Part shown: piece by piece, positions 8,774-18,202 of the stretch
Layout of the letters: each line of letters opens with the position of its first letter
How positions within the stretch are numbered: the stretch's first letter is position 1
Assembly: GCA_037133755.1 (NCBI GenBank)
Contig: JBAXNN010000013.1
Span: 15,383-79,382, forward strand
Length of the DNA stretch: 64,000 bases
Source: F1-60-MAGs149 sp037133755
GTDB taxonomy: Bacteria; Actinomycetota; Thermoleophilia; Gaiellales; F1-60-MAGs149
Direction of reading: 5' to 3'
Translations under genes and position numbers: made by a program
Notes under the pieces: generated by a model
Database searches by the model: none
The model's input: only the letters and a program-made list of their open reading frames with translations
What the model was told of the DNA's origin: nothing

Positions 8774-9801
8774 CAGGCCTTCTTCTCGTCGTGCCCGCCG
8801 AACTCGCTGCGCATGGCCGACTGGACCTTGCCGGAGAACTGGCCGAGACCGCGCGACTCGAAGCGCTCGATCAGCGACGCCGTGATGACCGGGGCGGGGA
8901 CGCCCTCCTCGATCGCGGCGATCGTCGTCCAGCGGCCCTCGCCAGAGTCCGACACGCGGCCGTCGAAGGCATCGAGGTTCGGGTCCTTGGCCAGCGCGCT
9001 GGCGGTCAGGTCGACCAGCCACGAGCCAACGACCGAGCCGCGGCGCCACACCTCGGCGACCTCGGCCACGTCGATCTCGTACTGGTAGTACTCGGGATCG
9101 CGCAGCGGCGTCGTCTCGGCGTCGATCTCCTGCGTCTGCTTGCCGGCGTCGGCGTGCTTGATGATCGACAGGCCCTCGGCGATCGCGGCCATCATGCCGT
9201 ACTCGATGCCGTTGTGGACCATCTTCACGAAGTGGCCCGCACCGTTCGGCCCGCAGTGGAGGTAGCCCTCCTGCGCGGTGCCACCGGCCTTGCGGCCCGG
9301 CGTCGGCTCTGCCGAGCCCTCGCCCGGCGCGATCGTCTTCCAGATGGGGTCGAGGCGCTGCACGGCCTTGTCCTCGCCACCGATCATCAGGCTGTAGCCG
9401 CGCTCCAGGCCCCAGACGCCGCCCGACGTGCCGCAGTCCACGAAGTGGATGCCCTTGGCCGCCAGCTCCTTGGCGTGCTTGATGTCGTCGCGGTAGTACG
9501 AGTTGCCACCGTCGATCAGCGTGTCGTCGTCCTCGAGCAGGTCCTTGAGCTCGTCGACCATCTTCTGGACGATCGCAGCGGGGACCATGATCCAGACGTT
9601 GCGCGGGCGCTCCATCTTGGCCACGAGGTCGGCCATCGACGAGGCGCCGATTGCGCCTTCGGCCTCAAGCTCCTTCACGGCATCCTGATTGGTGTCGAAC
9701 ACGACGCAGGTATGGCCATCGCGCATCAGGCGGCGAACGAGATTCGCGCCCATCCGGCCGAGGCCGACCATTCCGAGTTGCATGGGGTGTGCTGTTGCCA
9801 T
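8773..9801 (-). CDS. gnd: 6-phosphogluconate dehydrogenase, decarboxylating, short form
   Basis: A 342-residue enzyme oxidising 6-phosphogluconate to ribulose 5-phosphate and CO2. Residues 1-180 form a Rossmann domain with MVGLGRMGANL, then DGGNSYYRDD, CGTSGGVWGLERGY and KMVHNGIEYGMM, which carries the catalytic lysine and substrate ligands. The helical C-terminal domain is short, as in the 300-350-residue Gnd class, not the 470-residue enteric type. AAGGAG lies 8 bases before the ATG. It lies between pgi (17-base gap) and pgl (1-base overlap), giving an operon pgi-gnd-pgl. Confidence 0.93.
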   Translation of the reverse strand: MATAHPMQLGMVGLGRMGANLVRRLMRDGHTCVVFDTNQDAVKELEAEGAIGASSMADLVAKMERPRNVWIMVPAAIVQKMVDELKDLLEDDDTLIDGGNSYYRDDIKHAKELAAKGIHFVDCGTSGGVWGLERGYSLMIGGEDKAVQRLDPIWKTIAPGEGSAEPTPGRKAGGTAQEGYLHCGPNGAGHFVKMVHNGIEYGMMAAIAEGLSIIKHADAGKQTQEIDAETTPLRDPEYYQYEIDVAEVAEVWRRGSVVGSWLVDLTASALAKDPNLDAFDGRVSDSGEGRWTTIAAIEEGVPAPVITASLIERFESRGLGQFSGKVQSAMRSEFGGHDEKKA

Positions 9802-9818
9802 GGTGGTGCTCCTTGGGT

Positions 9819-11444
9819 CTACGCGCGCTTCATGGCGCGGTAGCGCCGGATCAGTGCATTGGTCGAAGAATCGTGCTGAAGGTCGGGCTCGGTGTCGCTC
9901 TCGAGCTCGGGGATGATCTTGACTGCCAGGGCCTTGCCGAGCTCGACGCCCCACTGGTCGAACGAGTCGATGTCCCAGATCACGCCTTGGGTGAACACGC
10001 TGTGCTCGTAGAGGGCGATCAGCGAGCCGAGGCGATGCGGGGTGAGGCGGTCGGCGAGGATCGTGTTGGTCGGGCGGTTGCCCTCCATCACGCGATGCGG
10101 GATGACGTTCTCGGGCGTGCCCTCTGCGCGAACTTCTGCCTCGGTCTTGCCGAAGGCGAGCGCCTCGGCCTGCGCGAAGACGTTGCTCATCAGGATGTCG
10201 TGGTGCTCGCCGATCGGGTTGAGCGAGTGCGCAAAGCCGATCAGGTCGACCGGAATGATCGAGGTCCCCTGGTGGATCAGCTGGTAGAAGCTGTGCTGCC
10301 CGTTTGTGCCCGGCTCGCCCCAGTAGACCGGGCCGGTGTCGTAGTCGACCTGCGTGCCGTCGAGCATGACGTGCTTGCCGTTCGACTCCATCGTTAGCTG
10401 CTGCAGGTACGCGGGGAAGCGCTTGAGGTACTGCTCGTACGGCATCACCCCGATCGTCTGGACGCCGAAGAAGTCGCGGTACCAGAGCGCGAGCAGACCC
10501 ATCAGGACGGGTAGGTTCTGGTGCAGCGGCGCGGTCTGGAAGTGCTCGTCCATCGCATGGAAGCCGGCCAGCAGCTCGTGGAAGTGCTTGGGGCCGATCG
10601 CCAGCATCGTGGACAGGCCGATCGCCGAGTCCATCGAGTAACGGCCGCCAACCCAGTCCCAGAACGGGAACATGTTGTTGGTGTCGATGCCGAAGGCCTC
10701 AACGCGCTCGGCGTTGGTCGAGACGGCGACGAAGTGCTTGGCCACGGCGGCGGTGTCGCCGAGCTTCTCGAGCGACCACGCCCGCGCCGTGTGCGCGTTC
10801 GTCATCGTCTCGAGGGTGCCGAAGGTCTTCGACGCAATGATGAACAGCGTCTCCTCGGGGTCGAGGTCGATCGTCGCCTCGGCGAAATCGGTCGAGTCGA
10901 CGTTCGAGACGAAGCGGAACGTCATGTCGCGCTTCGCGTAGTGCTTGAGCGCCTCGTAGGCCATGACGGGACCGAGGTCGGAGCCGCCGATGCCGACGTT
11001 GACGACGTTCTTGATGCGCTTGCCGGTGTGGCCGAGCCAGCGGCCCTCGCGGACATCCTCCGAGAATGCGGCCATGCGGTCGAGCACCTCGTGGACGTCC
11101 TTGACGACATCCTGGCCGTCGACGTGCAGCGTCGCGCTCTTGGGCAGGCGCAGCGCGGTGTGGAGGACGGCCCGGTCTTCCGAGACGTTGATGTGATCGC
11201 CGCGGAACATGGCGGCGCGGCGGCCGGCCAGGTCGCGCTCCTCGGCGAGTGCCACGAGCAGCTGCAGCGTCTCGGCCGTGATGCGGTTCTTCGAGTAGTC
11301 GAGGAAGAGCCCGGCGCCCTCGGCGGTAAGAGACTCGCCACGGGTTGCGTCGCCCGCGAACAGCTCGCGGAGCGTCACATCCTTGATGGTCTCGTGGTGG
11401 GCGGCGAGTGCCTGCCAGGCCGTAGTCGAACGCAGCATCGTCAT
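9819..11444 (-). CDS. pgi: Glucose-6-phosphate isomerase
   Basis: A 541-residue isomerase converting glucose 6-phosphate and fructose 6-phosphate. Both family signatures are present: the SIS-domain VGIGGSDLGP with IASKTFGTLETMTNA, and QWGVELGKALA near the C-terminus. MESNGKHVMLDG and GEPGTNGQHSFYQLIHQG supply catalytic glutamate and histidine regions. The ATG at 11444 is used; a possible extension has no ribosome site. First gene of the pgi-gnd-pgl group, with its promoter probably in the 90 bases up to 11534. Confidence 0.95.
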   Translation of the reverse strand: MTMLRSTTAWQALAAHHETIKDVTLRELFAGDATRGESLTAEGAGLFLDYSKNRITAETLQLLVALAEERDLAGRRAAMFRGDHINVSEDRAVLHTALRLPKSATLHVDGQDVVKDVHEVLDRMAAFSEDVREGRWLGHTGKRIKNVVNVGIGGSDLGPVMAYEALKHYAKRDMTFRFVSNVDSTDFAEATIDLDPEETLFIIASKTFGTLETMTNAHTARAWSLEKLGDTAAVAKHFVAVSTNAERVEAFGIDTNNMFPFWDWVGGRYSMDSAIGLSTMLAIGPKHFHELLAGFHAMDEHFQTAPLHQNLPVLMGLLALWYRDFFGVQTIGVMPYEQYLKRFPAYLQQLTMESNGKHVMLDGTQVDYDTGPVYWGEPGTNGQHSFYQLIHQGTSIIPVDLIGFAHSLNPIGEHHDILMSNVFAQAEALAFGKTEAEVRAEGTPENVIPHRVMEGNRPTNTILADRLTPHRLGSLIALYEHSVFTQGVIWDIDSFDQWGVELGKALAVKIIPELESDTEPDLQHDSSTNALIRRYRAMKRA

Positions 11445-11534
11445 GCGAGTGAGGATAGCCGTTGGGCGATTCACAGGTGCTCGCAGCGCACGCACGCTCA
11501 CCGAACCGCTACCGCTTACGCGGCGCGGTGTGCG

Positions 11535-12110
11535 CTACAGCAGGACGCCAGGCGGATTCTCAAAGTCGGGACGCTCGGCGTGAAACGCCCGCGAGCGCTC
11601 GACGGTGCGCATCCATTCGTAGTGCAGCTGCTTGGCGACAACGGGGATTACCCCGGCGCGCCGCATACGGTCGAGGCCGGCGGCATGGGCGCTGCCGGGC
11701 GAGCCGACAGCGTCCTCAACGACCGCCACGCGGAAGCCCTCGTCGAGCAGCCCGAGGGCGGACTGCGCCACGCAGACGTCGGTCTCGAGCCCCACAAGCA
11801 CGGCGGTTCGCCGACCCGAGTCGCGCACGGCGGGGCCGACGAGCGGATCGCCACAGAGGCCGAAGACCTCCTTGCGCAGCACCGGTGCGTCACCGACCGC
11901 TTCCGCGAGCTCGGGGTGCAGACCACCCCAATCCTCCGGCGACTCGACCGACGCGATGATCGGGATGTCGCAAAAGTGCGCGCTCTCGGCGAGGAAGGCG
12001 ATGCGCTCGAGTAGGCCGGCCTTGGTCTCGTCCTCGACGCGGGCCAGGAAGTCGGCCTGCACGTCGATGATCACGAGCACGGAGTCGTCGGGATCGATCA
12101 GAAGGCTCAT
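11535..12110 (-). CDS. Isochorismatase-family cysteine hydrolase
   Basis: A 191-residue hydrolase with the nicotinamidase/isochorismatase fold. The triad is visible: Asp16 in VIIDVQADF, Lys80 in PVLRKEVF, and Cys113 in GLETDVCVAQSALG. The ETDVCV form with glutamate before threonine is typical of the YcaC-like or hydantoin-related subgroup. Substrate unknown. It is divergent from the S9 peptidase gene with 36 bases between start codons. Confidence 0.82.
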   Translation of the reverse strand: MSLLIDPDDSVLVIIDVQADFLARVEDETKAGLLERIAFLAESAHFCDIPIIASVESPEDWGGLHPELAEAVGDAPVLRKEVFGLCGDPLVGPAVRDSGRRTAVLVGLETDVCVAQSALGLLDEGFRVAVVEDAVGSPGSAHAAGLDRMRRAGVIPVVAKQLHYEWMRTVERSRAFHAERPDFENPPGVLL

Positions 12111-12146
12111 GTGCAGAGCCTAGTGAATTCGCCGTAGAGTTCTCGC

Positions 12147-13994
12147 ATGGATAGCCGCATGTGGATCGGAAAAGACGAGTACGAGGGCATTCCCTCCTCG
12201 CCGCGCAAGGATCTGTCGCCGCCGCCGCACTGGCGGCTCGAGACGGTGGCGGTCACGGAGCGCCCGCGCAGCCTCACGATCGGTGCTGACGGCCGCACGC
12301 TGGTCTTCATCCAAGACCGCCCCGACACCTCCGACGTCTGGATGATGACGCTCGATGACCCCACGCCGCGGCGGCTCACCACCGGCCGTGAGCCCGCGCC
12401 GTTTTGGGAGGACATCACCCCGCAGCTCTCGCCCGATGGCTCGACCGTTGCGTACGGCGACGACGGGCATATCTGGCTCGTGCCGCTCGCCGGGGGCCCG
12501 CCGCGCAAGCTGGTCGAGGGCTCGTCGCCGGTCTGGATCGACGATGCGCGCCTCGTCATCTCTGTCGAGCGCGACGACCAGACCTCGCGCCTTGCCGTCG
12601 TCGATATCGCTGATCCGTTCCCGCGTCGGCTCACGGTCGAGTGCGCCGACCACGGCGACGAGTGGGGAGCCGCGGTCTCGCCCGATGGCCGCGAGATCGC
12701 CTACGTCTTCTGGGTGCGCAAGGACCTGCGCGAGAGCCAGATCTGCGTCGCCGACATCGAGACCGGTGCCGTGCGCACGATCAGCGCGCCGCCGGAGATG
12801 GCGGATCGCTTCCCGGCCTGGTCGCCCGACGGCGAGTGGATCGTGTTCGCCTCCGAACGCAGCGGCTGGTTTGAGCTGCACCTGATCCGCCCCGACGGGT
12901 CCGACGAGAAGCAGCTCACGCATGACGCTGGCGACTTCTTCGGGCCGACGTGGAGTGCCGACGGCGACACGATCCTCGCCACTCGAGCGCGCCGCGGTCG
13001 CTTCGATCTCGTCACCGTCGACGTGCGCACGCACGCCGTCACGACCGTCGCGCACGGCGGTGCCTGGTCGAGCGCGTGCTGGACCGCCGACGGTGGCATC
13101 GTCGCGGAGTACACCGACCAGTCCACGCCGTCCGAGTTTCGTGTGGTCTCGGCAGCGGGCGAGACGCACACGTTGCACGCCCCGGCACCGCTGGCGGTTC
13201 GCAACGCGCCGCACGCGCGGCCCGAGGAGATCACGTACCGCTCGTTCGACGGCACCGAGATCCACGGCTTCCTGTTCCGCCCGGCTGGCGCCAGCAAGGA
13301 TGCGCCGGTGCCAGCGATCGTCTATCCGCACGGCGGCCCCACGTCGTACTACGGCGACGAGTGGGATGGCCACGCGCAGTACTTCATCGACAAGGGCTAC
13401 GCCTGGCTGGCGATCAACTTCCGCGGCTCGACGTCGTACGGGCGCGCCTTCGAGCGCCTCAACCACGACGACTGGGGCGTCGGCGACACGAAGGACTGCC
13501 TCGCCGCCGCCGACTACCTCGCGGGGCTCGACTGGGTCGACGCCGATCGCCTCGGCATCTTCGGCGCGTCGTACGGCTCGTACATGTCGCTCTTGTCCGT
13601 CACCGACGATCCGCAGCATCGCTTCAAGCTCGGCGTCTGCAAGTACGGCGACTGCGACATCCGATCGTCGTGGGCGCAGGGCGATCGCGAGGGCGTACAA
13701 GACCTCGAGCGCATGATGGGCCCGCCATCAGCGAACCGCGCGGCCTACGAAGCCGGCTCGCCGGTGCTGCGCTTGGCCAACATTGAGGCACCGCTCCTGA
13801 TCGCCCACGGCGAGCAGGACATCCGCGTGCACCCGAAGCAGTCCGAGGAGCTCGTTGCCGAACTGCGCCGCCTCGGCGGCAAGACCTTCGAGTACGTCAC
13901 CTACACGACCGAGGGTCACGGCCTCCTGCGCTTCGAGCCGCAGGTCGACTTCTACCGTCGCCTCGAGCGCTTCTTCGACTGGTATCTGATGTGA
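12147..13994 (+). CDS. S9 (prolyl oligopeptidase) family peptidase
   Basis: A 615-residue serine peptidase of the acylaminoacyl-peptidase type. Residues about 35-340 form a PD40/TolB-like beta-propeller with repeated LSPDG and WSPDG turns that screens access to the active site. Residues about 370-615 are the alpha/beta hydrolase: Ser475 in GASYGSY, Asp558 in HGEQDIRVHP and His591 in TEGHGLL. HGGPTSYYGD supplies the oxyanion region. No signal peptide, so probably cytoplasmic. A strong hairpin follows its stop codon. Confidence 0.9.
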   Translation: MDSRMWIGKDEYEGIPSSPRKDLSPPPHWRLETVAVTERPRSLTIGADGRTLVFIQDRPDTSDVWMMTLDDPTPRRLTTGREPAPFWEDITPQLSPDGSTVAYGDDGHIWLVPLAGGPPRKLVEGSSPVWIDDARLVISVERDDQTSRLAVVDIADPFPRRLTVECADHGDEWGAAVSPDGREIAYVFWVRKDLRESQICVADIETGAVRTISAPPEMADRFPAWSPDGEWIVFASERSGWFELHLIRPDGSDEKQLTHDAGDFFGPTWSADGDTILATRARRGRFDLVTVDVRTHAVTTVAHGGAWSSACWTADGGIVAEYTDQSTPSEFRVVSAAGETHTLHAPAPLAVRNAPHARPEEITYRSFDGTEIHGFLFRPAGASKDAPVPAIVYPHGGPTSYYGDEWDGHAQYFIDKGYAWLAINFRGSTSYGRAFERLNHDDWGVGDTKDCLAAADYLAGLDWVDADRLGIFGASYGSYMSLLSVTDDPQHRFKLGVCKYGDCDIRSSWAQGDREGVQDLERMMGPPSANRAAYEAGSPVLRLANIEAPLLIAHGEQDIRVHPKQSEELVAELRRLGGKTFEYVTYTTEGHGLLRFEPQVDFYRRLERFFDWYLM

Positions 13995-13997
13995 GAC

Positions 13998-14024
13998 CCG
14001 GGCGCGGACGTTCTCCGCGCCCGG
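13998..14024. terminator. Bidirectional hairpin terminator between convergent genes
   Basis: An 11-base perfect stem (CCGGGCGCGGA at 13998-14008 with TCCGCGCCCGG at 14014-14024) and a 5-base loop lies between the stops of the S9 peptidase and the OsmC-like gene. There is no long T tract, as usual in high-GC genomes. Confidence 0.7.
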
Positions 14025-14028
14025 TTGA

Positions 14029-14607
14029 TCACGACTGCTCGATCGCCTCGCGTCGCAGGCGCTCCTCCGGCGTCTCGCCATCGAGGAAGAAGCGCTGCTC
14101 GTAGGCGACCTCGCCTGTCTGCTCGCGATGCCAGCGGACACGCAGTGGGATCTGGGCGAGGTGGAAGAGGCCGAGCTGCGGGCAGCGGCGGTCGGACTCC
14201 TCGGCGAGCTCCTTGATGCGCTCGTCGCTCTCGTCGGTGTCGAGCCAGAGGTCGTAGTTGACCTGCTCGAATTTCGGCTGGAGGTGCAGGTCGAAGAAGA
14301 AGCCGCGGATGTCGATCAGCGAGCGGATGCCGGTGCGCAGGTTGCGGTAGGCGAAGCCCTGGTCGCGCGCCACGACGGTGATGGTGATCGACGTGCACAT
14401 GGAGAGCGCGGCCAGCTGGTAGTGGACGGGCGTCCAGCCGCGCGACTGGCCGATCAGGTCGGGCGGGTCGCCGATGTCGAAGCCCTTCGGCTCGTCGGCC
14501 ATGATCGAGTGCTGGCCCTCCATGAAGGCCTCGACCAGCATCTGGTCGTGCGACTGCGTGGTGACATCGGTGATGCCGATGTACGCGGGGAATTCCTGCT
14601 CGCTCAT
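14029..14607 (-). CDS. OsmC-like family protein
   Basis: A 192-residue protein with OsmC features: PPDLIGQSRGWTPVHYQLAALSMCTSITI contains the LxALxxC element with a cysteine, and a second cysteine is in DRRCPQLGLFH. In OsmC/Ohr proteins two such cysteines reduce organic peroxides; some OsmC-like proteins have other roles. The arrangement is longer than classical OsmC (about 140 residues), with extra N- and C-terminal segments. Cytoplasmic; regulation not visible. Confidence 0.7.
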   Translation of the reverse strand: MSEQEFPAYIGITDVTTQSHDQMLVEAFMEGQHSIMADEPKGFDIGDPPDLIGQSRGWTPVHYQLAALSMCTSITITVVARDQGFAYRNLRTGIRSLIDIRGFFFDLHLQPKFEQVNYDLWLDTDESDERIKELAEESDRRCPQLGLFHLAQIPLRVRWHREQTGEVAYEQRFFLDGETPEERLRREAIEQS

Positions 14608-14671
14608 GGTGTCTCCTCGACTGCGATGGCGCTAGCCTACTGCGCGCAGCGAGGCAATGCCAGCGACCGGG

Positions 14672-16699
14672 CTAGTTGTGGTCGCGCGGGAACACGTAGT
14701 CCCACGTGCGATCGAGCAGCGGCGCACCGTTCTCCTGCACCGTCAGCGTGCACGAGACGAGGTAGTCGGTCGCCGTGCAGCGCATCTCGCTGTAGGCGAC
14801 GATGTCGACCGTCAGCTCGCCGTCGTCGTAGAGGCAGGTGTTCTCGACGATCACCTCGGCCGACAGCGGATCGTCGTCCTTGATGCGCATCGTCGTGACC
14901 GACGAGTCCTCCCAGACGATCCCGTTCTCGTACTTCCACGCGCCGCCGATGTCCCAGTCGAAGACCGACTCCGTGATGCCCGTCGCCGGGTCGTAGGTGC
15001 GGGTGCGGCTGCCGCCCGAGCCTGGGCGGAGCATCTCGATCTCGGGGATCGGCGGCTCGAAGGGCGGGTCGAGCGGGCGCATGATCGCGTCGGCCGGGCT
15101 GATGGGGCGCTCGGGTAAAAGCAGTGACGAGGCGCCGGTGCGGATGCCGAGCGTGACCGGCGCGGGCGACGGCCACGCCCACGGCCAATAGCACGGCGAG
15201 ATCGCGATGCGGAGGCGGTTGCCGGGCTGGAAGCGATGCGCGATCGAATCGAGGGGGACGTCGATCAGCATCTCCTCACCGGGCACGACGGCCTCCGGTC
15301 GGTCGTTACCGTGGCGGTGACAGAGATTGCGATGCCCGCGCGTGACGAGCAGCGACGAGCCATCGGGTGCGACCTCGCTGAGGCGCACCGACACCATCGC
15401 GGTCGGCTGGTCGGCGGTGATCGCCAGGCGCGCGGTGGCGTGGCCGAGGATCGCGAACGACGCGTCGAGCGGGTCGGAGGTGAAGCACAGGCTGAGAGCC
15501 TCTTCGCCACGTTGGTCGAGCGGCAGGTCGTCGGACTTGCCGTCGGCCGTCCACGAGCCGCCGTCGAGGCCAACGGTCTGCACGCTCTCGATCGGGAAGA
15601 CCTGCTCCTCGCCGGGATCGCCGCCCAGGGTGCCGTGGCCGAGGACGAGCTCGCGCGTCTCGAGGCGCGGCGACGGCCACGTCTCCTCGACGATCCAGCG
15701 GCCCGGGCGATCGGCCAGGCGCGGGGCGGGCTCGACCGGATCCTGCTCGTACGCGATCAGCATGGCGTCGCCATCGATGCCGCTATCGATGCCCTTGAGC
15801 CAGCGGTCGAACCAGCGCGTCTGCTCGGCCAGGATGCCGACGCGCGGCGACGGCGGGCCGTGGATCGGGTCGTTATGGCCCCACGGGCCGATGATCGCCT
15901 TGCGCGGCCCCTTGGCACCGGCCAGCACCCGGAACGCCGAGTCGGTGTAGCCGTCGGTCCAGCCGGCCACGCAGAGGATCGGCGTGTCGATCTTGTCGAA
16001 GTCCTCGCAGGCCGAGCCGTGGCGCCAGTAGTTGTCCCGGTGCTGATGGGCCATCCAGTGCGCGATCCACGGCTCGAGGTTCATGCGCTCGAGCCACGCC
16101 TCACGCCAGCCCTCGCCATAGATCGTGGGGACGGGTGGGCGCGCCTGCCAGCCCTGCATGCAGACGCTCCAGTGCAGCATGCACATCGCGTCGATCAGGC
16201 CGCCGCGGTAGTGGACGTCGTCGGTGTAGCGATCGTCGGTCGAGTAGCCCGACACAACAGCCTTCAGGGCGGGCGGCCGGCGGGCGGCGATCTGGAGTCC
16301 GTTGAAGCCCGTCCATGAGTACCCCGTCATGCCGACGGCGCCGGTGCACCACGGCTGCGCGGCGATCCACGCGATCGCGTCGACGCCATCCTGTGTCTCC
16401 CGCTCGGTGTACTCGTCGGGGCAGAGGCCGGTCGACTCGCCCGTGCCGCGGATGTCGATGCGAATGCCGGCGTAGCCCTCGCCCGCGAACCAGCGCATCT
16501 CCTGCTCGTCGCTCGCGACGGTGCCGTCGGTGAGGCGGTATGGGCCGTACTCGATGACGGCCGGCACGGGATTCGTGTCGGCATCGACGGGCAGCCAGAT
16601 CTTCGCGTGGAGCCGCGTGCCATCGGGCATGGGGATCCAGACCGGCGTGCGGACCTCGATCTCGTGGGGGAACTCGGTGCGGAGCTGGGCGTCAGTCAT
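14672..16699 (-). CDS. CocE/NonD family alpha/beta hydrolase
   Basis: A 675-residue hydrolase of the X-Pro dipeptidyl-peptidase (S15)/cocaine-esterase family. The catalytic serine is in GMTGYSWTG (about residue 128), the aspartate in AGWTDGYTDS and the histidine in GPWGHNDPIHG. The last 250 residues form the jelly-roll domain typical of the family (FLRPGN-like element seen here as FQPGNRLRIAISPCYWP). Substrate is an ester or amide, not predictable. It is followed upstream by the Rieske gene with a three-base gap, so these belong to one minus-strand run with the amidohydrolase. Confidence 0.85.
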   Translation of the reverse strand: MTDAQLRTEFPHEIEVRTPVWIPMPDGTRLHAKIWLPVDADTNPVPAVIEYGPYRLTDGTVASDEQEMRWFAGEGYAGIRIDIRGTGESTGLCPDEYTERETQDGVDAIAWIAAQPWCTGAVGMTGYSWTGFNGLQIAARRPPALKAVVSGYSTDDRYTDDVHYRGGLIDAMCMLHWSVCMQGWQARPPVPTIYGEGWREAWLERMNLEPWIAHWMAHQHRDNYWRHGSACEDFDKIDTPILCVAGWTDGYTDSAFRVLAGAKGPRKAIIGPWGHNDPIHGPPSPRVGILAEQTRWFDRWLKGIDSGIDGDAMLIAYEQDPVEPAPRLADRPGRWIVEETWPSPRLETRELVLGHGTLGGDPGEEQVFPIESVQTVGLDGGSWTADGKSDDLPLDQRGEEALSLCFTSDPLDASFAILGHATARLAITADQPTAMVSVRLSEVAPDGSSLLVTRGHRNLCHRHGNDRPEAVVPGEEMLIDVPLDSIAHRFQPGNRLRIAISPCYWPWAWPSPAPVTLGIRTGASSLLLPERPISPADAIMRPLDPPFEPPIPEIEMLRPGSGGSRTRTYDPATGITESVFDWDIGGAWKYENGIVWEDSSVTTMRIKDDDPLSAEVIVENTCLYDDGELTVDIVAYSEMRCTATDYLVSCTLTVQENGAPLLDRTWDYVFPRDHN

Positions 16700-16702
16700 G
16701 CG

Positions 16703-17059
16703 CTAGGCCTGCACGAGGACGCGGCCGTGTTCGACGCGTACAGGGTAGATGGCTACGCGGAAATTCTCGTCCTCGGGGCAGACGCCGGTCGAGGCGTCGA
16801 ATTCCCAGCCGTGCCACGGGCAGACGACGACCGTGCGATCGACGAGGTGGTAATGGCCGCCGGGCTCGCCCTCGATGCGCTGCTCGACGGTGCCGAGGCA
16901 GAGCTTGGCGCCCGAGTGGGGGCAGCGATTGCGGATGGCGATCAGGTCGTTCGTGCGGGGGTCGCGCATGACGCCGATCTCGCGGCCCTCGATGCGGGCG
17001 ATCGCAGGCGCACCGGGCGTCACCTCGGCCTCGGCGGCGATGTCGTGCCACTCGCTCAT
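16703..17059 (-). CDS. Rieske [2Fe-2S] ferredoxin-like protein
   Basis: A 118-residue single Rieske domain. The cluster ligands are RCPHSG (Cys and His) and CPWHGWEFD (Cys and His), with the spacing enlarged by an insert. It lacks a catalytic oxygenase domain and is probably an electron carrier or the ferredoxin of an oxygenase elsewhere. It overlaps the upstream amidohydrolase by four bases (ATGA), which implies joint expression. Confidence 0.85.
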   Translation of the reverse strand: MSEWHDIAAEAEVTPGAPAIARIEGREIGVMRDPRTNDLIAIRNRCPHSGAKLCLGTVEQRIEGEPGGHYHLVDRTVVVCPWHGWEFDASTGVCPEDENFRVAIYPVRVEHGRVLVQA

Positions 17060-18135
17060 CGCGTCACCGGCAGGTCGAGGCGGCTCCCGTAGAAGTTGAC
17101 CGCGTTGTCGTGCATCACGCCCTGACGCCACGCCTCGGGCAGGCGGTTGGCAAGCCACTTGGGCTCGTCGCCGTCCCAGTGCGGGTAGTCGGACGAGTAG
17201 CAGAGGATGTCGGGCGCGCCGACGGCGGCGAGCATCTGCCAGAGCAGCTCGTCGTTGCCATCCGTGTGCTCGAGTGGCTGGGTGGCAAAGCGGATGTGGC
17301 GCTTCATCGTCTCGCTCGGCGGCTCGTCGAGCCACGGCGTGTCGTCGCGCAGGCCGCGCCAGTTGGTGTCGTTGCGCCAGAGCATGCCCGGCAGCCACGC
17401 GATGCCGCCTTCGATCAGCAGCACCTTGAGGTCGGGGATGCGGCGGAACGTCCCGTGCGTGAGCAGCGAGAACAGGTGGCCCATGATCGAGCAGGCCGAG
17501 CCCGTGGTGTGCCACTCGATGTAGAACGTCGGCGCACCGGCACCGGTCGGCTGGTGGGCCAGGCCCATGCCCTCCATGCCCGAGTGGATCGCGACGGCGA
17601 GGCCGTTGGCGGCGGCTGCCTCGAGGATCGGCAGGTACTTCGGATCGCCGTAGGGCCGCTCGCTGCCACCCGCCAGCAGGACCTGGACGAAGCGGCGGTC
17701 GCTCGCACAGCGCTCGATCTCGGCGACGGCGGCGACAGGATCTTGCGACGGCACGATGATCGAACCGCGGAAGCGGTCGTCGACGGGGAACCAGTCTTCG
17801 CGGAACCAGTCGTTGTGGGCACGCGCGAGGGCGGCAGCGCGGTAGGTGTTCTGCATCAGGCCGACACTGAGAGCGTCATCGGCCGTGAGGATGCCGATGT
17901 CTGCACCCTGGTTGTCGAGGACCTCTTGTGCGACAACCACGGGGTTGCCACCGGGCATACCGTTCTCGTCGACGGCGAGGTCGCCGCGGAACCACGTCGA
18001 GGGGTTCGACCACGGATAGCTGGGCAGCCCCAACAAGTACGCCTGGTTGCGGTACCACTCGCGCTCAGGCTCGTCGATGTACTTGAGGATCTCCTCGGGG
18101 TGCGTGATCTGCACGTGGACATCGCAGTCGATCAT
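17056..18135 (-). CDS. Amidohydrolase-2 family (TIM-barrel, decarboxylase-like) protein
   Basis: A 359-residue metal-dependent barrel of the amidohydrolase-2 superfamily, which includes ACMSD-type nonoxidative decarboxylases and hydrolases. Metal-ligand candidates are the DCDVH of the first strand, the histidine in VAIHSGME, and CYSSDYPHWDGD near the C-terminus. The ATG is preceded by AGGGAGG at 10 bases. With the Rieske protein it forms a pair also common in aromatic-acid catabolism, but the substrate is not determined. Confidence 0.8.
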   Translation of the reverse strand: MIDCDVHVQITHPEEILKYIDEPEREWYRNQAYLLGLPSYPWSNPSTWFRGDLAVDENGMPGGNPVVVAQEVLDNQGADIGILTADDALSVGLMQNTYRAAALARAHNDWFREDWFPVDDRFRGSIIVPSQDPVAAVAEIERCASDRRFVQVLLAGGSERPYGDPKYLPILEAAAANGLAVAIHSGMEGMGLAHQPTGAGAPTFYIEWHTTGSACSIMGHLFSLLTHGTFRRIPDLKVLLIEGGIAWLPGMLWRNDTNWRGLRDDTPWLDEPPSETMKRHIRFATQPLEHTDGNDELLWQMLAAVGAPDILCYSSDYPHWDGDEPKWLANRLPEAWRQGVMHDNAVNFYGSRLDLPVTR

Positions 18136-18202
18136 GGGGGGCCTCCCTGCCGTGACGACCTCAGAATAGAGAGTGCGTTGGCACTCTTGACTGATCAAAC
18201 AG

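Noticed and set aside
14029..14607. Considered whether this was a classical Ohr/OsmC peroxiredoxin.
   Set aside because: Length and inserts differ, so only an OsmC-like label is supported.
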